The notes below the pieces were generated by a model. The model did no database searches and was not told the origin of the DNA. It was given only the letters and a program-made list of their open reading frames with translations. From positions 1 to 64,000 of the forward strand of contig NZ_HG916853.1 of NCBI RefSeq assembly GCF_000577275.2: 64,000 bases of DNA, given 5' to 3'. This document shows positions 27,773 through 35,223 of the stretch, in pieces. Source of the stretch: Rhizobium favelukesii. Lineage in GTDB: Bacteria; Pseudomonadota; Alphaproteobacteria; Rhizobiales; Rhizobiaceae. Every line of letters starts with the position of its first letter. Position 1 is the stretch's first letter. Both the position numbers and the translations under genes were made by a program.

Positions 27773-28129
27773 ATGAAACGCTTGTCGGCTCGCAAGCTTG
27801 TCGCCTTGTTCCTCGCGGTTTTCGTCGCCGTGGGGATGAGCCTGTCCGTCGCCCAGACCACGGGCATGTCGATGAAGATGGCGATGGCCTCCGGGATGAC
27901 CGGTTCCATGCAGGACGGCTGCCCGGACTGCCCGGACGGCGGTGACGATGGCATGAAGGCGATGGCGTGCGGCGTCGTTTGCACGACGCCCGTCCTTGCC
28001 GTGCTTCCCGAGGGAGTATCCGTGCCGGTCGTCGAACAACTCGCCTCGTTCCCCATAAGTAGCTCGCTCCTCCGTGGCACGAGAGCACCACCCGATCTCC
28101 ATCCTCCCCGAACCACCGACATCGGCTGA
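27773..28129 (+). CDS. Exported Met/Cys-rich protein, paralogue of the one at 21335
   Basis: From ATG 27773 the 118-residue protein has a signal peptide (LVALFLAVFVAVGMSLSVA), a Met-rich patch (MSMKMAMASGMTGSM), then CPDCPDGGDDGMKAMACGVVC. It shares leader, Met stretch and Cys spacing with the protein at 21335, so copies flank the efflux genes. Probable periplasmic copper binder; no named family recognised. Confidence 0.6.
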   Translation: MKRLSARKLVALFLAVFVAVGMSLSVAQTTGMSMKMAMASGMTGSMQDGCPDCPDGGDDGMKAMACGVVCTTPVLAVLPEGVSVPVVEQLASFPISSSLLRGTRAPPDLHPPRTTDIG

Positions 28130-28258
28130 CGTCCCGGCGGTCGTCTGACGCGACCGAGCCGGGCAAGCGAACGCGTATGCGCCGTGTCGTGGCACGTGTG
28201 TATCCACGACCACGAAGGCAGCACGTTCCTCCATCAACGGTGATTGGAAGGATCGACT

Positions 28259-29710
28259 GTGAATACCGCATTCCATGGCCGCATGTCGCGTCGGGGTTTT
28301 CTCCAGGCGAGCTCAAGCTTCCTGTTAGCCGCTGGGCTGCCGTCATCGCTGCTGCGTGCGGCAGGCTCGAACGAGTACCGGATCATCGCCGCGCCGGCCC
28401 GCGCGCGTCTCGCCGGCCGGGATCGTCCGGAGACCGACGTCTGGGCCTATGACGGAACCGTGCCCGGACCGCCCGTGCGCCTGCGGCAAGGCGAACCCGC
28501 TCGGCTCGTCGTCGAAAACCGGCTCGCCCAGGACACCACCGTCCATTGGCACGGCATCCGCCTGCCCAACGCCATGGACGGCGTGCCCGGCCTGACACAG
28601 CCGCCAATCAGGTCCGGCGATAGCTTCGTCTACGAATTCACGCCACCGGACGCCGGGACGTTCTGGTACCACCCGCACGCCAACAGCCTCGAGCAGCTCG
28701 GCCGCGGCCTCGCCGGAGCCGTGATCGTCGAGGAGCGCGACCCCGTCGCCGTCGATCGCGATCTGCTCTGGCTCCTCGCCGACTGGCGGCTTAAGGACAC
28801 AGGCGAGATCGCCTCCGGTTTCGGCAACCGGATGGAGGCTGCGATGTCCGGCCGCGTCGGCAACGCCGTCACCCTGAACGGCCAAGCCTCGGAGACGGAA
28901 CGGGTCCGCACCGGCGAGCGTGTTCGCCTCCGCCTCATCAACGGTTCGCTCGCCCGGATCATGGCGCTTCGCTTCGAAGGCCACGAGCCGGTGGTCATCG
29001 CGATCGACGGCCAGCCTTGCGATCCGCATGAGGAGGCCGGCCGCATTCTGCTCGGGCCTGCCATGCGCGTCGACGTCGTTCTCGACATGCAGGGGGAACC
29101 AGGACGGCGCTACGAAGTCGTCGACGACTTCTACGGCGGCCTATCCTATCGACTGACGCAACTGGCCTACGACCCGAAGCCGCCCATTCGCGATCGTCCC
29201 CTCGACGCGCCGCTTGGCCTTCCACGCAACCCCTTGCCGGAGCCCGACCTTGGAACGGCCGAGCGTCATGACCTGACGCTCCAGGGCGGCATGATGGGCG
29301 GAGGCCTGATGGCTGGAATGGGTGGAATGATGGGTGGCGAAATGATGAAAGGAATGATGGGCATGGGCGGTGGTCCGGCCTGGGCGATCAACGGCATGTC
29401 GATGACCGGCGACGGCCATGCCGGCATGGAGCCCGCCCTCACGTTCCAGCGCGGACGCAGCGTCGTACTGATCCTGCGCAACCAGACCGCCTGGTGGCAT
29501 CCGATGCACCTGCACGGCCACAGCATGCGGGTGTTGAGCCGCAATGGTGCCCCGGTCCCGCACCGCCAATGGCAGGATACCGTGCTGATGGCGCCGAAGG
29601 ACGTCGTCGAAGCCGCCTTCGTCGCCGACAACCCCGGCGACTGGATGCTGCACTGCCACGTCATGGACCACCAGATGACCGGCATGATGACCGTGCTCCG
29701 CGTCACCTGA
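28259..29710 (+). CDS. Multicopper oxidase (CueO/CopA-like), Tat-exported
   Basis: The 483-residue product from GTG 28259 (GGAAGGA seven bases upstream) starts MNTAFHGRMSRRGFLQ, a twin-arginine leader. All four copper-ligand motifs are present: HWHGIRLPNAMDG, FWYHPHANS, HPMHLHGHS and HCHVMDHQMTGMM. A Met/Gly-rich loop around residues 345-380 (MMGGGLMAGMGGMM) resembles the Met-rich segment of CueO, which binds Cu(I). It probably oxidises Cu(I) in the periplasm. Unlike the copy at 18442 it is intact. Confidence 0.9.
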   Translation: MNTAFHGRMSRRGFLQASSSFLLAAGLPSSLLRAAGSNEYRIIAAPARARLAGRDRPETDVWAYDGTVPGPPVRLRQGEPARLVVENRLAQDTTVHWHGIRLPNAMDGVPGLTQPPIRSGDSFVYEFTPPDAGTFWYHPHANSLEQLGRGLAGAVIVEERDPVAVDRDLLWLLADWRLKDTGEIASGFGNRMEAAMSGRVGNAVTLNGQASETERVRTGERVRLRLINGSLARIMALRFEGHEPVVIAIDGQPCDPHEEAGRILLGPAMRVDVVLDMQGEPGRRYEVVDDFYGGLSYRLTQLAYDPKPPIRDRPLDAPLGLPRNPLPEPDLGTAERHDLTLQGGMMGGGLMAGMGGMMGGEMMKGMMGMGGGPAWAINGMSMTGDGHAGMEPALTFQRGRSVVLILRNQTAWWHPMHLHGHSMRVLSRNGAPVPHRQWQDTVLMAPKDVVEAAFVADNPGDWMLHCHVMDHQMTGMMTVLRVT

Positions 29711-29737
29711 ACTCAAACCTGATGAAAGGAAACTCTG

Positions 29738-30181
29738 ATGCAAAGACGAACTTTTCTCCTCGCAGGCACCGCCGCCCTGCTCCTGCCGCTTCCCGCGATC
29801 GCGGACAGCCCTGGTCGCGCAATGCTCTACAAGAACCCGCAATGCAGTTGCTGCGAAGGCTACGCCGCCTATCTGCGTGAGAACGGCTTCGAAGTCGACG
29901 TCAAGGCGACCAACGACCTCGCCGAGATCAGCCGCAAGGCCGGCGTGCCCGAAGATCTGGAGGGCTGCCACACCATGTTCATCGACGGCTATGTGATCGA
30001 CGGGCATGTGCCGGTCAAAGTCGTCCGCAAGCTCCTGTCGGAAAAGCCCGCGATTGCCGGCATCACATTGCCGGGAATGCCGATGGGCTCGCCCGGCATG
30101 GTCGGCACGAAGACAGGGACGTTCACAATCTACTCCGTCACGAAGGACGGCAAACCTCCGGCCGTCTACGCGACGGAGTGA
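29738..30181 (+). CDS. DUF411 periplasmic metal-binding protein
   Basis: The 147-residue protein has a signal peptide (RRTFLLAGTAALLLPLPAIA) and the DUF411 core: LYKNPQCSCCEGYAAYLREN, VPEDLEGCHTMFIDGYVIDGHVP and ITLPGMPMGSPGM. DUF411 proteins are thought to bind copper and are usually found next to multicopper oxidases and Cus systems, as here (28 bases after the oxidase). Confidence 0.85.
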   Translation: MQRRTFLLAGTAALLLPLPAIADSPGRAMLYKNPQCSCCEGYAAYLRENGFEVDVKATNDLAEISRKAGVPEDLEGCHTMFIDGYVIDGHVPVKVVRKLLSEKPAIAGITLPGMPMGSPGMVGTKTGTFTIYSVTKDGKPPAVYATE

Positions 30182-30235
30182 TCGAGGACATCGGAACATG
30201 TCCACGAACGATCCCATCGTTACTGGAGAAGCGTC

Positions 30236-30790
30236 ATGAGACGGTTCCTCCTGAAAGCGATCTTCATAGCCGCCCTGGCGTCCCCGGCCGCCGCCGGACC
30301 GCCGAAGAACTTCGTGTTCCGCGACGCGCCAGAGCCGGTGCCTGCGCTTCAATTCACCGACGACGCCGGCACGCCACAGACGTTGGACATGTTCCGCGGC
30401 AAGGTCGTCCTCCTCAATATCTGGGCGACATGGTGCCTGCCCTGTCGGCAGGAGATGCCAACGCTCGACCGAGTTCAGGCCATGCTCGGCGGCAAGGATT
30501 TCGAGGTAGTGGCGCTCTCGATCGATCGCGGCGGACCGGAGGCGGTGAAGAAATTCTATGCCGAAACCGGCATCCAGCAGCTCGCCATCCACGTGGATGC
30601 GACGAGCCAGGCCGGGTTTGCACTTGCTTCCTTCGGCCTGCCGACGACGCTGCTCGTCGACCCGCAGGGGCGGGAGCTTGGAAGGCTCGTCGGACCGGCC
30701 GAATGGGACGCGCCGGACATGACTGCGTTCCTCCGATCGGTCATCGCCCTCAGAGAGGACGGACTCGTCCTCAAGCCGCAGAAGGATTAG
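30236..30790 (+). CDS. TlpA-like thiol-disulfide oxidoreductase
   Basis: A 184-residue exported thioredoxin-fold protein with signal peptide (FIAALASPAAA) and active site WCLPC at residues 66-70; later PTTLLVD has the cis-proline. Such TlpA/ResA proteins reduce Cys pairs in copper chaperones and oxidase subunits. Position between DUF411 and SCO genes supports a role in copper-site maturation. Confidence 0.88.
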   Translation: MRRFLLKAIFIAALASPAAAGPPKNFVFRDAPEPVPALQFTDDAGTPQTLDMFRGKVVLLNIWATWCLPCRQEMPTLDRVQAMLGGKDFEVVALSIDRGGPEAVKKFYAETGIQQLAIHVDATSQAGFALASFGLPTTLLVDPQGRELGRLVGPAEWDAPDMTAFLRSVIALREDGLVLKPQKD

Positions 30791-30859
30791 CTCATGACCA
30801 CTTCGACTTGGACTGCCGTTTCATTTTCCTCTTCTGCAGGCGCTGCGCAGCGGGGCGGC

Positions 30860-31552
30860 ATGACCTTCCTACGCTCCGTCTTGCTGGCGATTGCGCTGAT
30901 GACAACGCTGATTACTCCCGTGCTCGCGCACTCGCTGGACGACGTCGACCAGAACTTGCGCGACAACGAGAAATATTTCCAGCCGGCCGACAGCCCGGCG
31001 CCCGCCTTCGCGCTGCAGGATTCGGACGGCCGGGCCGTCGGCCTCGCCGATCTCCGCGGCAAGATCGTGGTGCTCAACTTCATCTATACGAGCTGCCCGG
31101 ACGTCTGCCCGCTGCACACGGAGCGCATCGCCCAGATCCAGGCGATGGTGAACCAGACGCCGATGAAAACGATGGTCACGTTCGTCACCATCACGACGGA
31201 TCCGAAGCGCGACACTCCGCAGGTGCTCCGCGAGTATGGCTCGGCCCATGGGGTCGACCCGGTCAACTGGATCCTCCTCACCGCCGCGTCCGACCAGCCA
31301 GAGGACAACACCCGCAGGATCGCCGAGGCATACGGTCTGAAGTTCGTTGCGGAGGACGGCGGCATGCAGATGCATGGCATCGTCACCCACGTGATCGACC
31401 AGGATGGTCAGTTGCGGGCACGGTTCCATGGCCTGAAGTTCGAACCGGTCAACCTGGTGACGTTCGTCAACGCGCTGACCAACCGGACACAGAAGCCGCA
31501 CGCACATCCGGAGCCGAGCCTTTGGGAGAAAGTTGAAGGATTGTTTCGATGA
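30860..31552 (+). CDS. SCO1/SenC family copper chaperone
   Basis: From ATG 30860 the 230-residue protein has a signal peptide (VLLAIALMTTLITPVLA) and the SCO motif TSCPDVCPLH (Cys 79 and 83) with the distal His in QMHGIVTHV. SCO proteins deliver copper to cytochrome oxidase or handle periplasmic copper. An ATG at 30794 is in frame but lacks a ribosome site and puts 22 residues before the leader, so I prefer 30860. Last gene of the copper cluster. Confidence 0.88.
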   Translation: MTFLRSVLLAIALMTTLITPVLAHSLDDVDQNLRDNEKYFQPADSPAPAFALQDSDGRAVGLADLRGKIVVLNFIYTSCPDVCPLHTERIAQIQAMVNQTPMKTMVTFVTITTDPKRDTPQVLREYGSAHGVDPVNWILLTAASDQPEDNTRRIAEAYGLKFVAEDGGMQMHGIVTHVIDQDGQLRARFHGLKFEPVNLVTFVNALTNRTQKPHAHPEPSLWEKVEGLFR

Positions 31553-31652
31553 TACCGGATCTGACCGACAATCCGAAATTCCGATCGCACCCGGTCGAGG
31601 CGTCCGCAGATCCGACGGCAGGGTGAGTGCTGCTGATAGGAACGCTCTCGAC

Positions 31653-31680
31653 AAGCCGTCACTGTTTAGAGTGACGGCTT
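31653..31680. terminator. Stem-loop after the copper cluster
   Basis: AAGCCGTCACT and AGTGACGGCTT form a perfect 11-bp stem with a 6-base loop, 100 bases past the SCO gene. There is no long T-run, so it may act as a bidirectional or weak terminator, or mark a mobile-element end. Confidence 0.5.
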
Positions 31681-31864
31681 GCGATCGACAGGTACGCATC
31701 GGCAAGCGGGCTGCGAACGCAAGGCAGCTCGCAACCATCACCCTCGTCGCCCGCCGCTTCCAGCGCACACAGCAAATGCTCGGCAACGTCCCAGCGGCCC
31801 TGCCGACAGGCCCGGTTGAACAGAGCGAGGATGTTCTCTTCGAGTGTATCGGGGCGAGCGCGCA
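31659..31864 (-). CDS. Small hypothetical protein
   Basis: From ATG 31864 the minus strand encodes 68 residues, MRARPDTLEENILALFNRAC then QGRWDVAEHLLCALEAAG, a helical pattern seen in small rhizobial proteins of unknown function. A longer reading to 32057 runs into integrase debris. Low certainty that it is expressed. Confidence 0.4.
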
Positions 31865-32029
31865 TTGCCGGCAGTCTCCATCGGTCTGTGACGTTAGGCC
31901 TTCCAGCGAGGGTAAGGTCAAGGCCCACCTTCAGCATGTCTGGCCTTCGCCTTGCGCTGAACGCTTGTTTCGAGGTCGCGGTCGACGAGGACCTTCCATG
32001 ATCCGTACATAGGCCGCAAGCAGGTCCGA

Positions 32030-32221
32030 AAGCTTCGTGCGCAAGCGCCGCCGTCATGACGAGGCGGGCAACCTGCTTGTCGTTGAGGCGGTCCGGGCCG
32101 ACATCCTTACCCTTTCCGGTGACGCGGCTGAAGAGGGGACCCTTGGCGAGCTTTCCGAACCTGATCCAGGTCTCGATGGCAACGACCGTGCAGGTGGCAT
32201 CGGAGGAGCCGCGATGTTGCC
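32030..32221 (-). pseudogene. Integrase fragment related to the 11613-12668 gene
   Basis: Minus-strand translation gives SSDATCTVVAIETWI, GPLFSRVTGKGKDVGPDRL and KQVARLVMTAALAHEA, aligned with SSDATCPVVALQTWL, GPLFRRVTGEGKDVGPDRL and QEVARLVKKAALAAG in the intact integrase. Only this internal piece survives. Confidence 0.7.
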
Positions 32222-32470
32222 AAGCTCGGTATGCTCGTAGCCGAGAACCTGCGCAGGTTTCTTCGTGGTCAGCAGGACCAGGATGTCGACCTCCCGCATT
32301 TCTTTCACTTCCGCCGTGAGCGCGGCTTGCTGCTTGAGCGCCCAGATATAGTCGGCGGCGCTGACATTTTTGCCGTCTTCAAGCCGTGAGCGGGTGATGG
32401 TCGTGAACCGCGCCGGACAGGCATCGAGCTCCGCGCGATGCTCTTCGTATTCTTCCGGCCAGGAGATTTC
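32222..32470 (-). pseudogene. Amidase-family 3' fragment
   Basis: The stretch EEYEEHRAELDACPARFTTI followed by RSRLEDGKNVSAADYIWAL and EMREVDILVLLTT resembles the C-terminal region of amidase-signature enzymes. It lacks the catalytic Ser-Ser-Lys part and is fused directly to integrase debris, so it is a remnant. Confidence 0.5.
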
Positions 32471-32502
32471 CTCGCTCCCGCAGCGTCCAGCCGCTTGCTC
32501 TG

Positions 32503-32910
32503 CTAATACTTCGGCGACAGGGATTCGATGATCCTGCAGTCGGCGACCGTCCCGCAGCCACACTGGTCGATGATGTTGTCCAACTCGGCCTTCAGCGCCT
32601 GCAGATCGTGTATCTTTCGTTCGACCTCGGCGCGATGCTCGTTTGCGATTTCATCCACCGCCGCGCACGATTGTTCACGATCGTCACTGAGCTTCAAGAG
32701 TCCGCGCACTTGTTCCAGCGAAAACCCGAGGTCTCGGGCGCGTCGGATGAAGCTCAGACGGTTGAGGTGGGCATGATCGTAGGCCCGGTAGTTCCCGTCG
32801 GTCCGCCCCGGTTCGGGGAGCAAGCCGTTCTTCTCGTAGAAGCGGATCGTCTCCACCTTTGTACCGGTCTTTTTGGCGAGATAGCCGATCGTGAGAATAT
32901 TGGTGGACAT
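32503..32910 (-). CDS. MerR-family heavy-metal regulator
   Basis: The 135-residue protein has the MerR helix-turn-helix (LTIGYLAKKTGTKVETIRFY) and a dimerisation helix. Its metal-site cysteines are Cys82, and Cys117, Cys119 and Cys125 in QCGCGTVADCRIIE, as in ZntR/CadR/PbrR regulators. It is transcribed divergently from the P-type ATPase, with a MerR operator between. It should activate the pump gene in response to Zn, Cd or Pb; which metal cannot be read with certainty. Confidence 0.9.
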   Translation of the reverse strand: MSTNILTIGYLAKKTGTKVETIRFYEKNGLLPEPGRTDGNYRAYDHAHLNRLSFIRRARDLGFSLEQVRGLLKLSDDREQSCAAVDEIANEHRAEVERKIHDLQALKAELDNIIDQCGCGTVADCRIIESLSPKY

Positions 32911-32913
32911 GGC

Positions 32914-32946
32914 TTGACCCTATAGTTGCTACAGGGTCCATGTAGT
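32914..32946 (+). promoter_or_regulatory. MerR-type operator/promoter of the P-type ATPase
   Basis: The dyad ACCCTATAG-TTG-CTACAGGGT (32917-32937, one mismatch between arms) overlaps a TTGACC -35 box at 32914, with an AT-rich -10-like element at about 32940. The over-long 19-20 base spacer is the hallmark of MerR-activated promoters. Confidence 0.8.
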
Positions 32947-32976
32947 GCGTCAGTTCGAAATTGTCGAGGTGACGTC

Positions 32977-35112
32977 ATGGCTGCTTCCAGCGCCCTGAAA
33001 ATGAAGATCGAAGGCATGGATTGCGCCGCCTGCGCGATCAAGATCGAGAACGCCATGAAGCGTCTGCCGGGTGTCAGCGACATCAATGTCAGCTACAGCC
33101 AGGAAAGCATGGCGATCATGCTGGACGAAGACAGGACGTCGCCCCGAACCGTCGAGGAAAAAATCAAGGCGCTGGGGTTTACCCCCTTTGTAGCGAACCC
33201 GGATGCCGGAGCCACCAGAAAGCTGCCGGAATATAGCGATCAGGCCTGGTGGAAGGGCAAGAAGGGCCGCCTGGTGATCTTCACCGGCCTGATGTTCGCA
33301 GTCGCCTGGATAATCGCCCATTTGATCCCGGATTGGGGCCAAGCTGCCTATTCGATTGCCGCCCTCATCGCCATCGTGCCCTTCGCGCGCCGCGCGATTG
33401 CGGGCGCTACCTCCGGGACGCCGTTCAGCATCGAAACCCTGATGTCCGTCGCGGCGATCGGAGCACTTTTGATCGGGGCAGCCGAAGAATCCGCAGTCGT
33501 CATTCTCCTGTTCGCGGTCGGCGAGCTTCTGGAAACGATCGCGGCCGGTCGGGCGCGAGCCGGGATCAAGGCGCTGATCGATCTGGTCCCCAGAAGCGCT
33601 CTGCGAGAACGCGATGGCGTCGTCGAGAAGGTCGCGGTCGAAGAACTGATGATCGACAATGTGGTGGTGGTTCGGCCAGGAGACCGAGTTCCCTCCGACG
33701 GTAAGGTCATCCAGGGTTTCTTCGAAGTCAACGAAGCTCCGGTGACCGGAGAATCAGTTCCGGTCGCAAAAGACGTCGGCGCCAATGTCTATGCCGGCAG
33801 CATCAACACCAACGGCGAGCTGCGTGTGGCGATCAGCCATGTCGCGGCGGACAATACCATCTCGAGGATCATCCACATGGTCGAGGAGGCGCAGGCGTCG
33901 AAAGCCCCGATGGCGCGTCTGATCGACCGCTTCAGTGCATGGTATACACCCGCGGCCATGGTTGTCGCGGCGCTGGTCATCGTGGTGCCGCCGGTGTTCT
34001 TTGGTGGTGATTGGACGACCTGGATCTATCGTGGCCTCTCGACGCTCCTGATTGCCTGCCCTTGCGCCCTCGTGATCTCGACACCGGCCGCCATCGCCTC
34101 CGGGCTGGCGGCCGGCGCGCGCCGAGGTTTGCTGATCAAGGGGGGAGCAGCGCTTGAGACGCTCGGAAAGGTCAAGACGATCGCATTCGACAAGACTGGG
34201 ACCCTGACTCGCGGCCGCCCTCAGGTCACGGATGTCATTCCGCTTGTCGGGACGGAGAACGACGTGCTGGCGCGCGCAGCAGCTGTCGAACGCAATACCA
34301 GTCATCCGCTCGGCGTTGCGATTGGTGAGGCAGCGATCGCCCGCGATCTTACCGTACCGGCAAGTTTTGGCGGCGCCAAGGCGACACCAGGAAAGGCTGT
34401 CACTGCCCGATTGAAGAACGGTTTCGTCTCTGTCGGATCGCCGCGCTACGCGGCAGAGCAAACGTCGATCGAGGAAAATGTCTCCGACAGGATTGCCGCC
34501 ATGGAGGCGGAAGGCAAGACCGTCGTCGTGCTGATGACGGGCAAAGTGATCGAGGGATTGATCGCGTTGCGCGACGAGCCACGAGATGATGCGGCCCCAG
34601 CGCTCAGGCGATTGAGGGAGATGGGCGTTGCGACCGTCATGCTGACTGGCGACAACCAGCGCACCGCCAATGCGATCGGTTCGACGCTTGGCATCGATAT
34701 CAAGGCCGAGCTGCTACCGGATGCCAAGCTTGCCGAGATCGCCCGCCTGAAGGAACAGGGGCCGGTCGCGATGATTGGCGATGGCATCAACGATGCGCCG
34801 GCGCTCGCGACGGCATCCATCGGAGTGGCGATGGGCGGCGGAACCGATGTGGCCCTCGAGACTGCTGATGCTGCCCTGCTTCGCGACCGTGTCATGGGTG
34901 TTGCAGACTTGATCGCTCTGTCGAAGGCAACACTCGGCAACATCTGGCAGAATATCGGGTTGGCACTCGGCCTCAAGGCCATCTTCCTCGGTACGACACT
35001 CTTTGGTGTCACCACCCTCTGGATGGCGATCCTCGCCGATACCGGCGCGACAGTGCTGGTCACGGCCAACGCACTGCGTCTTCTCAGCCACGGCCGCCGA
35101 GATGCCAAATAA
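32977..35112 (+). CDS. ZntA/CadA-type heavy-metal P1B ATPase
   Basis: The 711-residue protein from ATG 32977 (GAGGT upstream) exports Zn, Cd or Pb across the inner membrane. It has an N-terminal metal-binding domain with MDCAAC (Cys16, Cys19), the CPC metal-transport motif in LIACPCALVIS, the phosphorylation site DKTGTLT, the HP dipeptide in TSHPLG and GDGINDAPAL. CPC with MDCAAC favours the ZntA group over copper pumps. Next to its MerR regulator. Confidence 0.93.
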   Translation: MAASSALKMKIEGMDCAACAIKIENAMKRLPGVSDINVSYSQESMAIMLDEDRTSPRTVEEKIKALGFTPFVANPDAGATRKLPEYSDQAWWKGKKGRLVIFTGLMFAVAWIIAHLIPDWGQAAYSIAALIAIVPFARRAIAGATSGTPFSIETLMSVAAIGALLIGAAEESAVVILLFAVGELLETIAAGRARAGIKALIDLVPRSALRERDGVVEKVAVEELMIDNVVVVRPGDRVPSDGKVIQGFFEVNEAPVTGESVPVAKDVGANVYAGSINTNGELRVAISHVAADNTISRIIHMVEEAQASKAPMARLIDRFSAWYTPAAMVVAALVIVVPPVFFGGDWTTWIYRGLSTLLIACPCALVISTPAAIASGLAAGARRGLLIKGGAALETLGKVKTIAFDKTGTLTRGRPQVTDVIPLVGTENDVLARAAAVERNTSHPLGVAIGEAAIARDLTVPASFGGAKATPGKAVTARLKNGFVSVGSPRYAAEQTSIEENVSDRIAAMEAEGKTVVVLMTGKVIEGLIALRDEPRDDAAPALRRLREMGVATVMLTGDNQRTANAIGSTLGIDIKAELLPDAKLAEIARLKEQGPVAMIGDGINDAPALATASIGVAMGGGTDVALETADAALLRDRVMGVADLIALSKATLGNIWQNIGLALGLKAIFLGTTLFGVTTLWMAILADTGATVLVTANALRLLSHGRRDAK

Positions 35113-35136
35113 CAGCGATAATGAAAGGAACATCGA

Positions 35137-35223
35137 ATGCGCTTTAGAAATGTGCTCGCCGCGCTGGCAGTGACGCTTCCGACAATGGGGTCGGTTCCGG
35201 CTGGGGGCGGAATGACACTCTAA
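35137..35223 (+). pseudogene. 5' fragment of an exported protein cut by a Tn3 element
   Basis: The gene begins MRFRNVLAALAVTLPTMGS 24 bases after the ATPase, with GAAAGGAA upstream, so it was probably co-transcribed. After the signal peptide it runs into the Tn3 inverted repeat and stops. The original product is unknown. Confidence 0.65.
35187..35223. repeat. Tn3 left inverted repeat
   Basis: The outer end reads GGGGTCGGTTCCGGCTGGGG and the inner end GACACTCTAA; it overlaps the tnpA stop region. Confidence 0.88.

Noticed and set aside
29141..30592. A 483-codon minus-strand open frame
   Set aside because: It is antisense to the multicopper oxidase, DUF411 and TlpA genes, which have clear family motifs; it shows no motif of its own.
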